61,607 nucleotides of DNA from Sanguibacter keddieii. Its GTDB lineage: Bacteria > Actinomycetota > Actinomycetes > Actinomycetales > Actinomycetaceae. A program made the position numbers and the translations under genes. This document shows, in pieces, positions 38,586 to 46,566 of the stretch. The notes under the pieces were generated by a model. The model saw only the letters and a program-made list of their open reading frames with translations, did not search any database and was not told the origin of the DNA. Where the stretch lies: NCBI RefSeq assembly GCF_001064145.1, contig NZ_JVOJ01000037.1:1-61607 (forward strand), written 5' to 3'. Numbering within the stretch: the first letter of the stretch is position 1; every line of letters begins with the position of its first letter.

Positions 38586-39323
38586 ATGGTGGACATGACC
38601 AAGCCCTTCCTCATGCTGACCTCGCGCGACGACGGCCCCGTCCTGGCCGCCGAGTGCGCCGACCTGCCTCGTTTCTCGGGACTCACCCCCGACCAGGTCC
38701 GCCAGGTGCGCATGGAGAGGGAGCTGCCCGACCTTGACCTGTCCGAGTACTCGGGTGCCTTCGTGTGCGGGTCCCCGTGGGACGCGAACGCCGACGATTA
38801 CCTGAAGGAAGAACGCCAGGTGCGCGCCGAGGCATGGCTACGCTCCTTCTACGACCGGGCGCTCGCAGAGTCCTTCCCGATCCTGGGCCTGTGCTACGGG
38901 CTGGGCACCCTCACCCTGCACCTGGGCGGCGTCGTCGACACCCACCACGGCGAGGAAATCAGCGGCATCGCTCTGACAAAGACCGACGCCGGCCGCGAGG
39001 ACCCGCTCCTGGAGGGCACGCCCGACCGCTTCCACTCCTACGTCGGCCACCACGAGGCCGTGCGCGAGCTGGCCCCCGGCATGCAGGTCCTCCTGGCAGG
39101 CGACGACACTCCGATCCAGATGGTGCGCGTGGGCGAGGCCGCGTGGGCAACCCAGTTCCACCCCGAAATGGACCTCGAGGGTGTCAACGTACGCATCGAC
39201 CAGTACGCGGGCCGCTACTACCCGGTGGAGAAAGCCGAGGCGATCCGTGCCCAGGTCGCCACCGTTGACACGGATCCCTCGCGCCTCGTCCTGCGCAACT
39301 TCGTGCGCCGCTTCCAGCGCTGA
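38586..39323 (+). CDS. Class I glutamine amidotransferase-like protein
   Basis: 245 residues (ATG 38595 is a possible start three codons later). The fold and triad fit GATase1: nucleophile Cys103 in LGLCYGLG, and His-Glu in TQFHPEMD near residue 192. It resembles stand-alone GMP-synthase-like amidotransferases (FxCGSPWDAN near the start, FHSYVGHHEAV before the catalytic His) that hydrolyse glutamine or glutamyl conjugates. No synthetase partner is adjacent. Substrate unknown. A hairpin terminator begins directly after the stop. Confidence 0.88.
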   Translation: MVDMTKPFLMLTSRDDGPVLAAECADLPRFSGLTPDQVRQVRMERELPDLDLSEYSGAFVCGSPWDANADDYLKEERQVRAEAWLRSFYDRALAESFPILGLCYGLGTLTLHLGGVVDTHHGEEISGIALTKTDAGREDPLLEGTPDRFHSYVGHHEAVRELAPGMQVLLAGDDTPIQMVRVGEAAWATQFHPEMDLEGVNVRIDQYAGRYYPVEKAEAIRAQVATVDTDPSRLVLRNFVRRFQR

Positions 39324-39324
39324 G

Positions 39325-39349
39325 CGCCCGCGCGCTTGACGCGCGGGCG
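39325..39349. terminator. Bidirectional hairpin terminator
   Basis: A perfect 10-bp stem CGCCCGCGCG / CGCGCGGGCG (39325-39334 with 39340-39349) and five-base loop lies between the convergent amidotransferase and small membrane-protein genes. Confidence 0.7.
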
Positions 39350-39369
39350 ACCGGCCCAGGCTCCTGGCT

Positions 39370-39822
39370 CTAGCGGGACGGGGGAAGAAGCCCGCGTCGG
39401 CGGGCGCGTTCCTTTGCGATGAGGAGCACCACGAAGAAACAGAGGGCCACAAGCCCCGCGCCCATGGCGACGTTCCATGGCATGTTGTAGGGCTCGGGGC
39501 GGACTCCGTGGTCCGTGACGTCACCGACGATGACAGCGGCGGTAGATACGAGGGAACAAGCCATCACCACCCACTCGCAGGCCCGAAGTGCCCGGTGTGC
39601 GCCAGGAATGTGACGCGAATAGCCAGGGATGAAGACAGCGAGGAGCAACGCAGCGTCGGCGAGCCCGTAGTCATTCAGGCGGTTGTCCCTACCAAAGAAG
39701 GTGCCGCCAATCGAATAGACGACCGTGCCGATAAACAGCGCGAAGAAGAAGTAGCGGAGGACCTTGTCGACCCGCGAAAGCCCCGCAGTGTTGCCGATAA
39801 AGGGAGACTCAATGGTGGACAT
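39370..39822 (-). CDS. Small four-helix membrane protein, unknown function
   Basis: About 150 residues from ATG 39822 (a GTG at 39831 is the alternative). Four hydrophobic segments are visible near 20-40, 52-68, 80-100 and 115-137, with a basic C-terminus KERARRRGLLPPSR. I recognise no family. It has its own promoter (TTGACA, 16 bp, GACAAT on the minus strand) and a palindrome in the leader, so it looks like a separately regulated single gene. It lies between the amidotransferase and rsgA, and is not part of the core synteny block. Confidence 0.65.
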   Translation of the reverse strand: MSTIESPFIGNTAGLSRVDKVLRYFFFALFIGTVVYSIGGTFFGRDNRLNDYGLADAALLLAVFIPGYSRHIPGAHRALRACEWVVMACSLVSTAAVIVGDVTDHGVRPEPYNMPWNVAMGAGLVALCFFVVLLIAKERARRRGLLPPSR

Positions 39823-39848
39823 AGCGATCACGACCTTGTGAACCAGAG

Positions 39849-39899
39849 ATAGCGACCATCGCTATATCCTCATTGTCCACGCAGGGGGAGCGCTGTCAA
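39849..39899 (-). promoter_or_regulatory. Promoter and ATAGCGA operator of the small membrane protein
   Basis: Minus-strand TTGACA (39899-39894), 16-bp spacer, GACAAT (39777-equivalent position 39877-39872). Just downstream of the expected start is the palindrome ATAGCGA-CCA-TCGCTAT (39849-39865), and another half-site ATAGCGAT overlaps the start codon near 39823. This arrangement suits a roadblock-type repressor. Confidence 0.5.
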
Positions 39900-39922
39900 G
39901 TACTTTCGGCGCGCACTTTTCT

Positions 39923-41008
39923 TTACCGGGCAGCCTTGCTGGCAGCCTCCGCCGTCGCCACGGCCTCGAGGAGCCTGCGCGCCGACGCCACGCGGGAAGC
40001 GCGCTCAGACCTCACTCGATCCGCATCCTCATCCCCGGCCTCGTCGATGGTGAAGGGGCCGGTGGCGCGCGCGTAACTGTCAAGTGCGCACGAGGGCTCC
40101 TCCTCGCCGTGCGAGCACAGCGGCAGGCACCAGGCGGCCGCCTCCGCGACGTCCGGGAACACGCCGAGCACGTCGGCGACGCTCACGTGCCCCAGACCGA
40201 AGGACCTCACGCCGGGCGTATCCACGATCCAGCCGCCCGTCTCCAGCTCGAAGGCCTCCGAGGACGTGGAGGTGTGGCGCCCGCGTCCCGTCACCTCGTT
40301 GACGTGCCCCGTCGCGCGGCCCGCGCCCGGCACCAGGAGGTTGATGAGCGTGGACTTTCCGACCCCCGAGTGCCCCACCAGCACCGACCAATGGCCGGTC
40401 AGGAGGGCCCGCAGCTCGGCGACGCCTGGGTCGGCCTGGCCGGCCTCGGCGCTCGTGAGCACGACGCGCACGTCGAAGTCCTCGTAGGCGGCGATGAGCT
40501 CGTCCGCGCTGGCCAGGTCGGCCTTTGTCAGTACGAGGACGGGGTCGAGGCCCGCCTCGAAGGCCGCGACGAGGCAGCGGTCGATCATGCCGGTGCGCGG
40601 CGGCGGATCCGCCAGCGCCACGACGATACACATCATGTCCGCGTTCGCGACGATCGCCTTCTCCCCGCGCTGATCCGGCGCGTCCTCGAGGGAACGGCGA
40701 AGCACGGAGGAGCGTTCCTCGACGGCGACGATGCGCGCGAGCGTGTCGGGGCGCCCGGACAGGTCGCCGGTGAGGCGCACACGGTCGCCCATGATGACGG
40801 AGCCGCGGCCCAGCTCGCGGGCGCGCACGGCGACCACGCGGGTCCCGTCCGCCTCCAGGCACACCTGGTAGCGGCCGCGGTCGATACCGACGACGCGGCC
40901 CAGCGGCTTGGAGGACCAGTCCGGCCGGTCCTTCGTACGCGGGCGCGAGCCCTTGCCGGCGCGCACGCGCACGCGCGGGTCGTCGGTTCCGGTGTCGCGG
41001 CGGGCCAT
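39923..41008 (-). CDS. rsgA: Ribosome small subunit-dependent GTPase A
   Basis: 361 residues from ATG 41008 (TGATG overlap with aroA; GGAGGAGAAG upstream). An OB-fold (residues 40-110) is followed by a circularly permuted GTPase in which G4 (LTKADLA) precedes G1 (GHSGVGKST) and G3 (VDTPGVRSFGL). The zinc site CLPLCSHGEEEPSCA then follows. RsgA checks late 30S assembly. Pairing with aroA is conserved across actinobacteria. The N-terminus is basic and the C-terminus helical, as usual. Confidence 0.95.
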   Translation of the reverse strand: MARRDTGTDDPRVRVRAGKGSRPRTKDRPDWSSKPLGRVVGIDRGRYQVCLEADGTRVVAVRARELGRGSVIMGDRVRLTGDLSGRPDTLARIVAVEERSSVLRRSLEDAPDQRGEKAIVANADMMCIVVALADPPPRTGMIDRCLVAAFEAGLDPVLVLTKADLASADELIAAYEDFDVRVVLTSAEAGQADPGVAELRALLTGHWSVLVGHSGVGKSTLINLLVPGAGRATGHVNEVTGRGRHTSTSSEAFELETGGWIVDTPGVRSFGLGHVSVADVLGVFPDVAEAAAWCLPLCSHGEEEPSCALDSYARATGPFTIDEAGDEDADRVRSERASRVASARRLLEAVATAEAASKAAR

Positions 41009-42360
41009 CACTTCTCCTCCTCGATCGACGAGGCCGGGGCAGCCTGGGTGCTTCCCTGACTGTGAGCGCTCACGAGCGAGGCCCACATGGCCTCGAAGGT
41101 GGGCATCGTCTTGGAGGTGCAGGCGATGTCGTCGACCGTGATGCCGGGCGTGACAAGGCCCAGGATCGCGCCGAAGGTCGCCATGCGGTGATCCGCGTAG
41201 GAGCGGATCTGCGTAGCGTGGAGGGGGTGCGGCGTGATGATCAGGCCGTCCTCGGTCTCGTCGGCCTGCCCGCCCGCGCGGTTGATTTCGGCGACCAGCG
41301 CCGCTAGGCGGTCCGTCTCGTGTCCGCGCAGGTGCGCGATTCCGCTCAGGTGCGAGGGAGTCGAGGCGTAGGCGCAGATCGCGGCCAGGGTGGGGGTGAG
41401 CTCGCCGACCTCGGCCATGGTCGCCTTGATGCCCGGGTAGTTGCCGGCGCCCGGACCGCTCAGGGTCAGGCCCTCCTCATCGAGCGTGATGGTCGCGCCC
41501 ATGTGGCTCAGCAGCGCGCGCCAAGCGTCGCCCGCCTGCGTCGTCGCCCCCGGCCACGCCGGGATACGCACGCGCCCGCCCGTCACCATCGCGGCAGCCA
41601 GGAATGGGCCGGCGTTGGACAGGTCGGGCTCGACCGTGATGTCGCCGCCTCGCGGGCGCGACGGGAAGATGTGCCAGGTGGACAGGTCCGCGCGGCCCTC
41701 GTCCACGACCTCCAGGTCGATGCCTGCTCCCGCCAGGGACGCCAGCGTCATTTCCACGTGCGGCATCGATGGGACGAGCCCCGGAGCCGACACGAACAGG
41801 GGATCGCCAACCAGGGGAGAGGCGAGCAAGAGCGCGGACAGGAACTGCGAGGAGGACGAGGAGTCCACCCAGGCCTGCGCGCCGAGCGGCGTGTGGATCG
41901 GCCCCTGGATCGTGAAAGGCAGGTGCCCGCGCTCCCCGTGATACGTGACCGTTGCGCCCATACGCACGAGGGCGTCCAGGAGCGGGCCGAGCGGGCGCGC
42001 GTAGGCCTGCTCGTCCCCGTCGAAGAGCGTCTCCTCGGGAGACAGTGCCGCCAATGGAGGCAGGAAACGCATGACGGTGCCGGCCAGGCCGCACTCGATG
42101 CGACCGCCGCGCGGCGGAAGCTCCATCGGGGTGACGCGCAGGATGCCCGCGCCCTCGTCCTCGACGCGCGCACCCATGACCTCCAGGGCAGCCGCGAAGA
42201 GGCGTGTGTCGCGCGCATCCAGGGCACCGCGAATGACGGAGGGAGAATCGGCGACGGCAGCCAGGTACAGGGCGCGCGCCGTGATCGACTTCGAACCCGG
42301 CACCTCGACCGTGGCATCCACGGGAGAGGCGGCCAGGGGAGCGAGCCAGGGTGCGCTCAC
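41008..42360 (-). CDS. aroA: 3-phosphoshikimate 1-carboxyvinyltransferase (EPSP synthase)
   Basis: 450 residues from GTG 42360 (GTGA overlap with the DoxX-like gene). It joins shikimate-3-phosphate and phosphoenolpyruvate in aromatic amino-acid synthesis. Family motifs: VPGSKSITARAL near residue 20, ECGLAGTVMRFLPPLAAL near 90, DSSSSSQFLSALLL near 165 and a late SYADHRMATFGAILGL. The C-terminal 20 residues (QGSTQAAPASSIEEEK) are a short extension containing the recurrent word discussed in the findings. Normal length otherwise. Confidence 0.95.
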   Translation of the reverse strand: MSAPWLAPLAASPVDATVEVPGSKSITARALYLAAVADSPSVIRGALDARDTRLFAAALEVMGARVEDEGAGILRVTPMELPPRGGRIECGLAGTVMRFLPPLAALSPEETLFDGDEQAYARPLGPLLDALVRMGATVTYHGERGHLPFTIQGPIHTPLGAQAWVDSSSSSQFLSALLLASPLVGDPLFVSAPGLVPSMPHVEMTLASLAGAGIDLEVVDEGRADLSTWHIFPSRPRGGDITVEPDLSNAGPFLAAAMVTGGRVRIPAWPGATTQAGDAWRALLSHMGATITLDEEGLTLSGPGAGNYPGIKATMAEVGELTPTLAAICAYASTPSHLSGIAHLRGHETDRLAALVAEINRAGGQADETEDGLIITPHPLHATQIRSYADHRMATFGAILGLVTPGITVDDIACTSKTMPTFEAMWASLVSAHSQGSTQAAPASSIEEEK

Positions 42361-42884
42361 GAAGCGGTGCCGCTCAGACGCCGCGCGACGGCGGCCTCGG
42401 CCGCAGCGATTGCGCGGCGCTGATCGCGGCGCATCGCATGGGCGACGAGGGCCGAGGGCTGACCGACACGATCCGTCGACGCGAGGAGGACGCCGGCGGC
42501 CAGGCCCGCCTTATTCAGCGTGCGGTAGCGACGGCGCTTGATCTGCTCCTTGGACAGGCCTCGCGTCGTGCCTGGCAGGGGAGCGTTCACGAGGGCCATG
42601 GGCGCGCCGATCGCGGCCAGGGTCAGGGCGGCCACGCGGGGCTTGCGACCCAGCGCAAAGCGCAGGCCGGCGACGACCGTCACCGCGCCCGTCACGCGGG
42701 TCGCGACGGCCAGCTGCTGATCCGTCAGCGGCTCCAGGCCGACCGCGTCGGTCGCCTTGTCGATGAGGGGACGAACGCCCGCGGCGCGCTCCACATGGAA
42801 ACGCGGATGCATGAGGGCATCAACCCCGTCGGCGATGAACGGGGCGGCGAGCAGGGGACGGGCAACAACGCGCAGCAGATTCAT
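42357..42884 (-). CDS. DoxX-family membrane protein
   Basis: 175 residues from ATG 42884, preceded by AGGGGT. The N-terminus LLRVVARPLLAAPFIADGVDALMHP and two later hydrophobic segments (about 70-85 and 90-105) match DoxX-like proteins, small membrane proteins linked to thiol and oxidative-stress systems in actinobacteria. It overlaps aroA and is divergent from sigH with about 200 bases between them. The SigH-type promoter in that gap faces sigH. Confidence 0.82.
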   Translation of the reverse strand: MNLLRVVARPLLAAPFIADGVDALMHPRFHVERAAGVRPLIDKATDAVGLEPLTDQQLAVATRVTGAVTVVAGLRFALGRKPRVAALTLAAIGAPMALVNAPLPGTTRGLSKEQIKRRRYRTLNKAGLAAGVLLASTDRVGQPSALVAHAMRRDQRRAIAAAEAAVARRLSGTAS

Positions 42885-42987
42885 ACCCCTATTGTTCGAC
42901 ACCTTTGCCCCCGGGGGAAGCCGAACGGCCCGGCCACTCCCAAACAACAGGGTGAAAGTGGTGCAACGCACAATTGTTGGGGGTTGT

Positions 42988-43012
42988 GGAATAAAGAGGG
43001 GCGTGAGGCGTT
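42988..43012 (+). promoter_or_regulatory. SigH/SigR-type promoter upstream of the sigma factor gene
   Basis: GGAAT (42988-42992), 17 bp, GTT (43010-43012) matches the GGAA(T/C)-N17-19-GTT consensus of SigH/SigR. It lies 70 bases before the sigma factor start codon and implies positive autoregulation. Confidence 0.6.
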
Positions 43013-43082
43013 GCCCTCAGTATGACCACCCATCGCCCACTCCCATTCGCGCCGCACGACCGCGCGACTACGCTGGGAGGCG

Positions 43083-43715
43083 ATGGATACGACAACCCCC
43101 TCACCGACGCTCCGGGCGCCCGAGCTCGCCCCGGCCTCGTCCGCCACGGATGGTGCCGCGCTCGAGGCACGCTTCATGGACGAAGCAATGCCCCTCATGA
43201 ATCAACTCTTCGGCGCGGCGCTGGGCATGACCCGCAACCGAGCCGACGCGGAGGACCTGGTTCAGGAGACCTACCTCAAGGCCTACCAAAAGTTCCACCA
43301 GTACAAGCCCGGCACCAACATCAAGGCCTGGCTCTACCGGATCCTCACCAACACCTACATCACCAGCTACCGCAAGGCGCAGCGCTCGCCCAAGCGCGCC
43401 TCCAGCGACACCGTCGAGGACTGGCAGCTCGCCGACGCAGCCTCCCACTCGGAGGTCGGCCTCAAATCCGCGGAAGTCGAGGCCCTCGAAGCGCTGCCCT
43501 CCTCGCAGCTGCGCGAGGCCCTCGATTCGCTCTCGGAGGAACATCGGATGGTTGTCCTCATGGCTGACGTTGAGGGAATGAGCTACAAGGAAATCGCCGA
43601 AGAACTAGGAGTTCCCATGGGGACCGTCATGAGCCGACTGAACCGGGCGCGCAAGAACCTGCGCTCCGCGCTGGCCGACGTCGCCGCGGAATATGGGATC
43701 GGAGGAGCCAAGTGA
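43083..43715 (+). CDS. sigH: ECF sigma factor of the SigH/SigR group
   Basis: 210 residues. Region 2 (about 30-105) has [36 protein letters not shown], the hallmark of SigH/SigR/RpoE. Region 4 (150-205) has [29 protein letters not shown]. It is coupled by GTGA to a zinc anti-sigma gene. Members respond to thiol oxidation and heat, inducing thioredoxin, mycothiol and protease genes. A matching promoter upstream suggests autoregulation. Confidence 0.93.
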   Translation: MDTTTPSPTLRAPELAPASSATDGAALEARFMDEAMPLMNQLFGAALGMTRNRADAEDLVQETYLKAYQKFHQYKPGTNIKAWLYRILTNTYITSYRKAQRSPKRASSDTVEDWQLADAASHSEVGLKSAEVEALEALPSSQLREALDSLSEEHRMVVLMADVEGMSYKEIAEELGVPMGTVMSRLNRARKNLRSALADVAAEYGIGGAK

Positions 43716-44011
43716 CCACCGACATCACCTGCCAGGACGTCCTGGACGCCCTGTACGAACTGATCGACTGCGAGGAGTGCGACCGCCGCAGCGGCCTCAT
43801 CGACGCCGGATCTGTGCCCGGTCCCGATGCTCGCGCCCGCGCCCTCATGATCCAGCACGTCGCCACCTGCGAGCACTGCACCGACGCCTTGGACGCCGAG
43901 CGCCACGTGCGCGCCCTCATGCGCGGCTGCTACGAGACCGAGCAGGCCTCGGATGCGCTGCGCGCCCGCGTCGTCGCCTCCATTACGAGCGTGTCCGTCA
44001 GCTGGCGTTGA
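43712..44011 (+). CDS. Redox-sensing zinc anti-sigma factor (RsrA/RshA type)
   Basis: 99 residues from GTG 43712 (GTGA overlap with sigH). The zinc motif HVATCEHC (His49, Cys53, Cys56) plus the N-terminal Cys7 and Cys20/Cys23 fits RsrA-like anti-sigma factors, which release their sigma factor when the cysteines form a disulfide. The C-terminus contains [18 protein letters not shown] as in the family. The extra CEEC at residues 20-23 is unusual in closeness. It should bind and silence the adjacent SigH. Confidence 0.9.
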   Translation: MTTDITCQDVLDALYELIDCEECDRRSGLIDAGSVPGPDARARALMIQHVATCEHCTDALDAERHVRALMRGCYETEQASDALRARVVASITSVSVSWR

Positions 44012-44217
44012 ACCTGGCGTGGGGTTGTTACCCGCTTGGTCGCGTCGTCGGCGTCCGTTCGCGTGCCAACTCGCGCATCGACTCGTGCATCGACGAGGCC
44101 CGGTGAGCCACCCGTTTTTCGGTGACCTTCGTCGCCGCGAACGGCCTGTGCCTTGGTGGTTTGGGCCGATGTGTGCAAAAATGCTTCAGTCTAGACAACA
44201 AACCCAAGGAGAATGAC

Positions 44218-44292
44218 ATGTCGAAGCGGGGTCGTAAGCGTCGCGATCGTCGTAAGCACGGCGCGAACCACGGCAAGCGTCCTAACGCCTGA
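44218..44292 (+). CDS. 50S ribosomal protein bL37
   Basis: Only 24 codons, reading MSKRGRKRRDRRK then HGANHGKRPNA. This tiny basic protein matches actinobacterial bL37 (AURKAIP1/COX24-domain family), first seen in mycobacterial ribosome structures, where it sits in the large subunit. AAGGAGAATGAC precedes the ATG at good spacing, and a textbook terminator with a T run follows. Its place just after the sigH-anti-sigma pair is common in actinobacteria. It is too short for most gene finders. Confidence 0.92.
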   Translation: MSKRGRKRRDRRKHGANHGKRPNA

Positions 44293-44305
44293 GCCGAATA
44301 CGTTG

Positions 44306-44337
44306 CGCGCCCGGACCGGTTGGTCCGGGCGCGTTTT
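44306..44337 (+). terminator. Rho-independent terminator after bL37
   Basis: A perfect 12-bp stem CGCGCCCGGACC / GGTCCGGGCGCG with loop GGTT, followed by TTTT, starts 13 bases after the stop. Confidence 0.88.
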
Positions 44338-44640
44338 GTACGCGCGTTGTTTACGCGTTTTGTTTGCACCGCTGGCGGGAACCAGGTGCGGTTGCGCCAG
44401 GCGCGCGTGACGCGAGGGGCGCACGGGTACGGGACCAGGCGTGCGCCGTGTCTGGGGTGTGCACCGCTGGATTTGCGTTCCTACAGCACTGGACAACGGT
44501 GTGCGGTGTGCTCATAGGCTGCCGATCATGCTTGTGCCGCGCGCATGCGGATAGGTTGTGTGTGCTGGGGCGGTGCTGAGGACGCTCGCGGTGGCGTGGG
44601 TAACCCGTCTATGGGTGGTGTCAATCCACCGGCCGTCGTT
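44338..44640. other. Intergenic stretch without a supported gene
   Basis: Short open frames occur on both strands but none has a ribosome binding site or family features. One degenerate copy of the CATCCGGATAGG word (CATGCGGATAGG) appears near 44542-44553. It leads into repeat copy 1. Confidence 0.5.
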
Positions 44641-44799
44641 CTGGATAGGAACGGCGCATCCGGATAGGAACCGCGCATCTGGATAGGAACGGCGCATCCG
44701 GATAGGAACCGCGCATCCGGATAGGAACCGCGCATCCGGATAGGTTATTAAGGTATCCGGATGTTCGTAACCTATCCGGATGTTCGTCACCTATCCGCG
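44641..44799. repeat. Iterated 19-bp repeat with palindromic tail, copy 1
   Basis: A 15-base partial unit and four full tandem units of GCATCYGGATAGGAACSGC (44656, 44675, 44694, 44713) run into a 68-bp tail (44732-44799). The tail holds the inverted repeat CATCCGGATAGGTTA (44733-44747) and TAACCTATCCGGATG (44768-44782). The core ATCCGGAT is itself a palindrome. Confidence 0.9.
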
Positions 44800-44900
44800 T
44801 GATAGCGTCCGATGGGTGGGATCCGTGAGAAGACGTGAGGCCAGTTGATTTTCCGCATGCGAGACGGCGTGAGCCTGGCGGTTGGTGGTCTCGTGGCCTC

Positions 44901-45006
44901 GTATCTGGATAGGAACCACGCATCCGGATAGGAACGGCGCATCTGGATAGGTTATTAAGGTATCCGGATGTTCGTAACCTATCCGGATGTTCGTTACCTG
45001 TCCGCG
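44901..45006. repeat. Iterated 19-bp repeat with palindromic tail, copy 2
   Basis: Two 19-bp units (44901, 44920) followed by the same 68-bp tail (44939-45006). The tail's last 13 bases overlap the 3' end of the minus-strand AbiEi/DUF559-like gene. Same orientation as the other copies. Confidence 0.9.
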
Positions 45007-46076
45007 TGTTTGCGTCCCATGCGCGGGGTTCGTGAGTAGAAGCGCCGCAACGGTCCATCGCAACGTTGTGTCGGTAGTTTCCACAGGAAACGGCAGTCGG
45101 GAGCAGGATTGATCGGACCTAGGACTCGGCTCAACCTGATCCGCAGCTGTTCCCAGTCGTTGTAGTCTGGCCAACTCACTCGGATGACCTGCCACCCGGC
45201 ATCTCGAAGGTTCTGATCGCGCAACACCCATTCGCGCTTGGCTTGTTCGAGCTCGACGCGACTTTCCCCGAGTTTTGCAACCCCATCAAATTCGATGATG
45301 AGGTGCAAGTCTTCAATCAGGATGTCGATGTAGTAGTGGTGGCCGCGTACACCAATATGCGCCTGCGTCTTAACTGAGAAGGGACAGATGGACCGTATCA
45401 GCCATAGAAGTGCTGCTTCGGCGGGATTGGCACAGCCCGGATCGATAGTCTTGAGGATCGCGTGAGCGCGTCGGTAGCCGCGCACGTGGCCAGCCCGATC
45501 AAGTCGAGCGAGCAGTTCAGCTCGTATCTCCTCGGCTCTCCGGCGGCACTCATCCTGATGAAACATCGAGAACTGGCTCCATACGTTGAGTGCCATACAT
45601 CCGAGGACGAAGGACTCTAACGGCTCATCATGAAGCGCGCTTCTCACGAGCGCATCGTAGGGGTGTTCTACGACCAAACCGTCGATCCTGTTACGTTCTT
45701 CCGAAAGAGGTGGAAACTCAGAGCATGACACCGATGTCGCTGGAACCGTCGTGGAGCCGACGTGGCACGAAGGGAGAGAAGAAGTGCATCTTCGGTTGTC
45801 CCGGTAGATGGTAACGGGAGGGTTTTGGGACCAGCCGTGAATCCCCAACAGTCGTAAGCAGCTCTGTCCGACAAAGATGGACGAGTGCTTGTGGGAGGCA
45901 TCGACGGCATACATGCGTGCGCGAGCGACGGCCTCCCACACGTCCCAGGGGGTGGAATTTATGGAATCGAGGGGTAGCACTGCACAGATGCCGCGCATGA
46001 TGCGGACCAGCGTAGATGTTGGTTGTTCACGAGGTGAGTCTGCTGGAGGGGTGATGATGATGGAAGCCTGCGTCAT
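44994..46076 (-). CDS. AbiEi-like/DUF559 (Vsr-type nuclease fold) protein
   Basis: 360 residues. The N-terminal half resembles the antitoxin-type AbiEi arrangement of actinobacteria (SHKHSSIFVGQSCLRLLGIHGW, then PVTIYRDNRR). The C-terminal 120 residues carry a DUF559/Vsr-like fold: YYIDILIEDLHLIIEFDGVAKL, then LEQAKREWVLRDQNLRDAGWQVIRVSW. The Asp-Glu-Lys pattern fits a PD-(D/E)XK nuclease. The ATG has no good ribosome binding site. Base composition is visibly richer in A+T than the neighbours, a sign of transfer. Iterated repeats flank both ends, and the last codons lie within copy 2. Probably a defence or accessory gene; target unknown. Confidence 0.78.
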   Translation of the reverse strand: MTQASIIITPPADSPREQPTSTLVRIMRGICAVLPLDSINSTPWDVWEAVARARMYAVDASHKHSSIFVGQSCLRLLGIHGWSQNPPVTIYRDNRRCTSSLPSCHVGSTTVPATSVSCSEFPPLSEERNRIDGLVVEHPYDALVRSALHDEPLESFVLGCMALNVWSQFSMFHQDECRRRAEEIRAELLARLDRAGHVRGYRRAHAILKTIDPGCANPAEAALLWLIRSICPFSVKTQAHIGVRGHHYYIDILIEDLHLIIEFDGVAKLGESRVELEQAKREWVLRDQNLRDAGWQVIRVSWPDYNDWEQLRIRLSRVLGPINPAPDCRFLWKLPTQRCDGPLRRFYSRTPRMGRKHADR

Positions 46077-46178
46077 AGACGAAGTCTCGTACCATCATCA
46101 GCAGCGAGGAAAGCGCTAGACGGTGGCCTGTGGATACAGCCGGTAGTGGATGGCCGCCCTGTGGATAACCCCGTGCGA

Positions 46179-46341
46179 GCATCCGGATAGGAACCACGCA
46201 TCTGGATAGGAACCGCGCATCTGGATAGGAACGGCGCATCCGGATAGGAACGGCGCATCTGGATAGGAACGGCGCATCTGGATAGGTTATTAAGGTATCC
46301 GGATGTTCGTAACCTATCCGGATGCTCGTCACCTATCCGCG
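46179..46341. repeat. Iterated 19-bp repeat with palindromic tail, copy 3
   Basis: Five 19-bp units (46179, 46198, 46217, 46236, 46255) and the 68-bp tail (46274-46341), about 100 bases upstream of the AbiEi/DUF559-like start codon. Units differ only at C/T and C/G positions. The rest of the gap up to 46566 shows no gene. Confidence 0.9.
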
Positions 46342-46566
46342 TAGTCGGTTCGTCCGACGCGCTAGCGCCAGATTCCGGCGGTGAGCAGAAACGGCCTTCA
46401 GCCGCGGGTACCTACCACCACTAGTGTTTCCTCCCGATCGTCACAATGAACACTCGCAGTGAGAAACGAACCACTCTCGCGGCGTATCCTGGTACGTGCT
46501 GGCGCGCGGGTGCGTCCCGATGCGAACAGAAACCGTTTATCGATCCGAAAGAGCGAAAGAGGCTCC

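Noticed and set aside
44012-44217. tRNA or small RNA gene between the anti-sigma gene and bL37
   Set aside because: No cloverleaf or strong hairpin with a T run could be made; only the bL37 ribosome binding site stands out.
44512-45231. Frames encoding repeated SYPDARFLSGCAVPI-like peptides
   Set aside because: They are translations of the 19-bp DNA repeat. Period 19 is not a multiple of three, so the frames shift between units, and no start signal is present.
44641-46341. CRISPR array
   Set aside because: Units are directly adjacent with no unique spacers, and no cas gene is present.
44641-46341. Integron attC sites or insertion-sequence ends
   Set aside because: No integrase or transposase, copies are direct and not terminal inverted repeats, and no target-site duplication could be seen.
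46459-46566. N-terminal extension of the esterase
   Set aside because: The extra 36 residues are Arg-rich and unlike the family, and the ribosome binding site favours the ATG at 46567.
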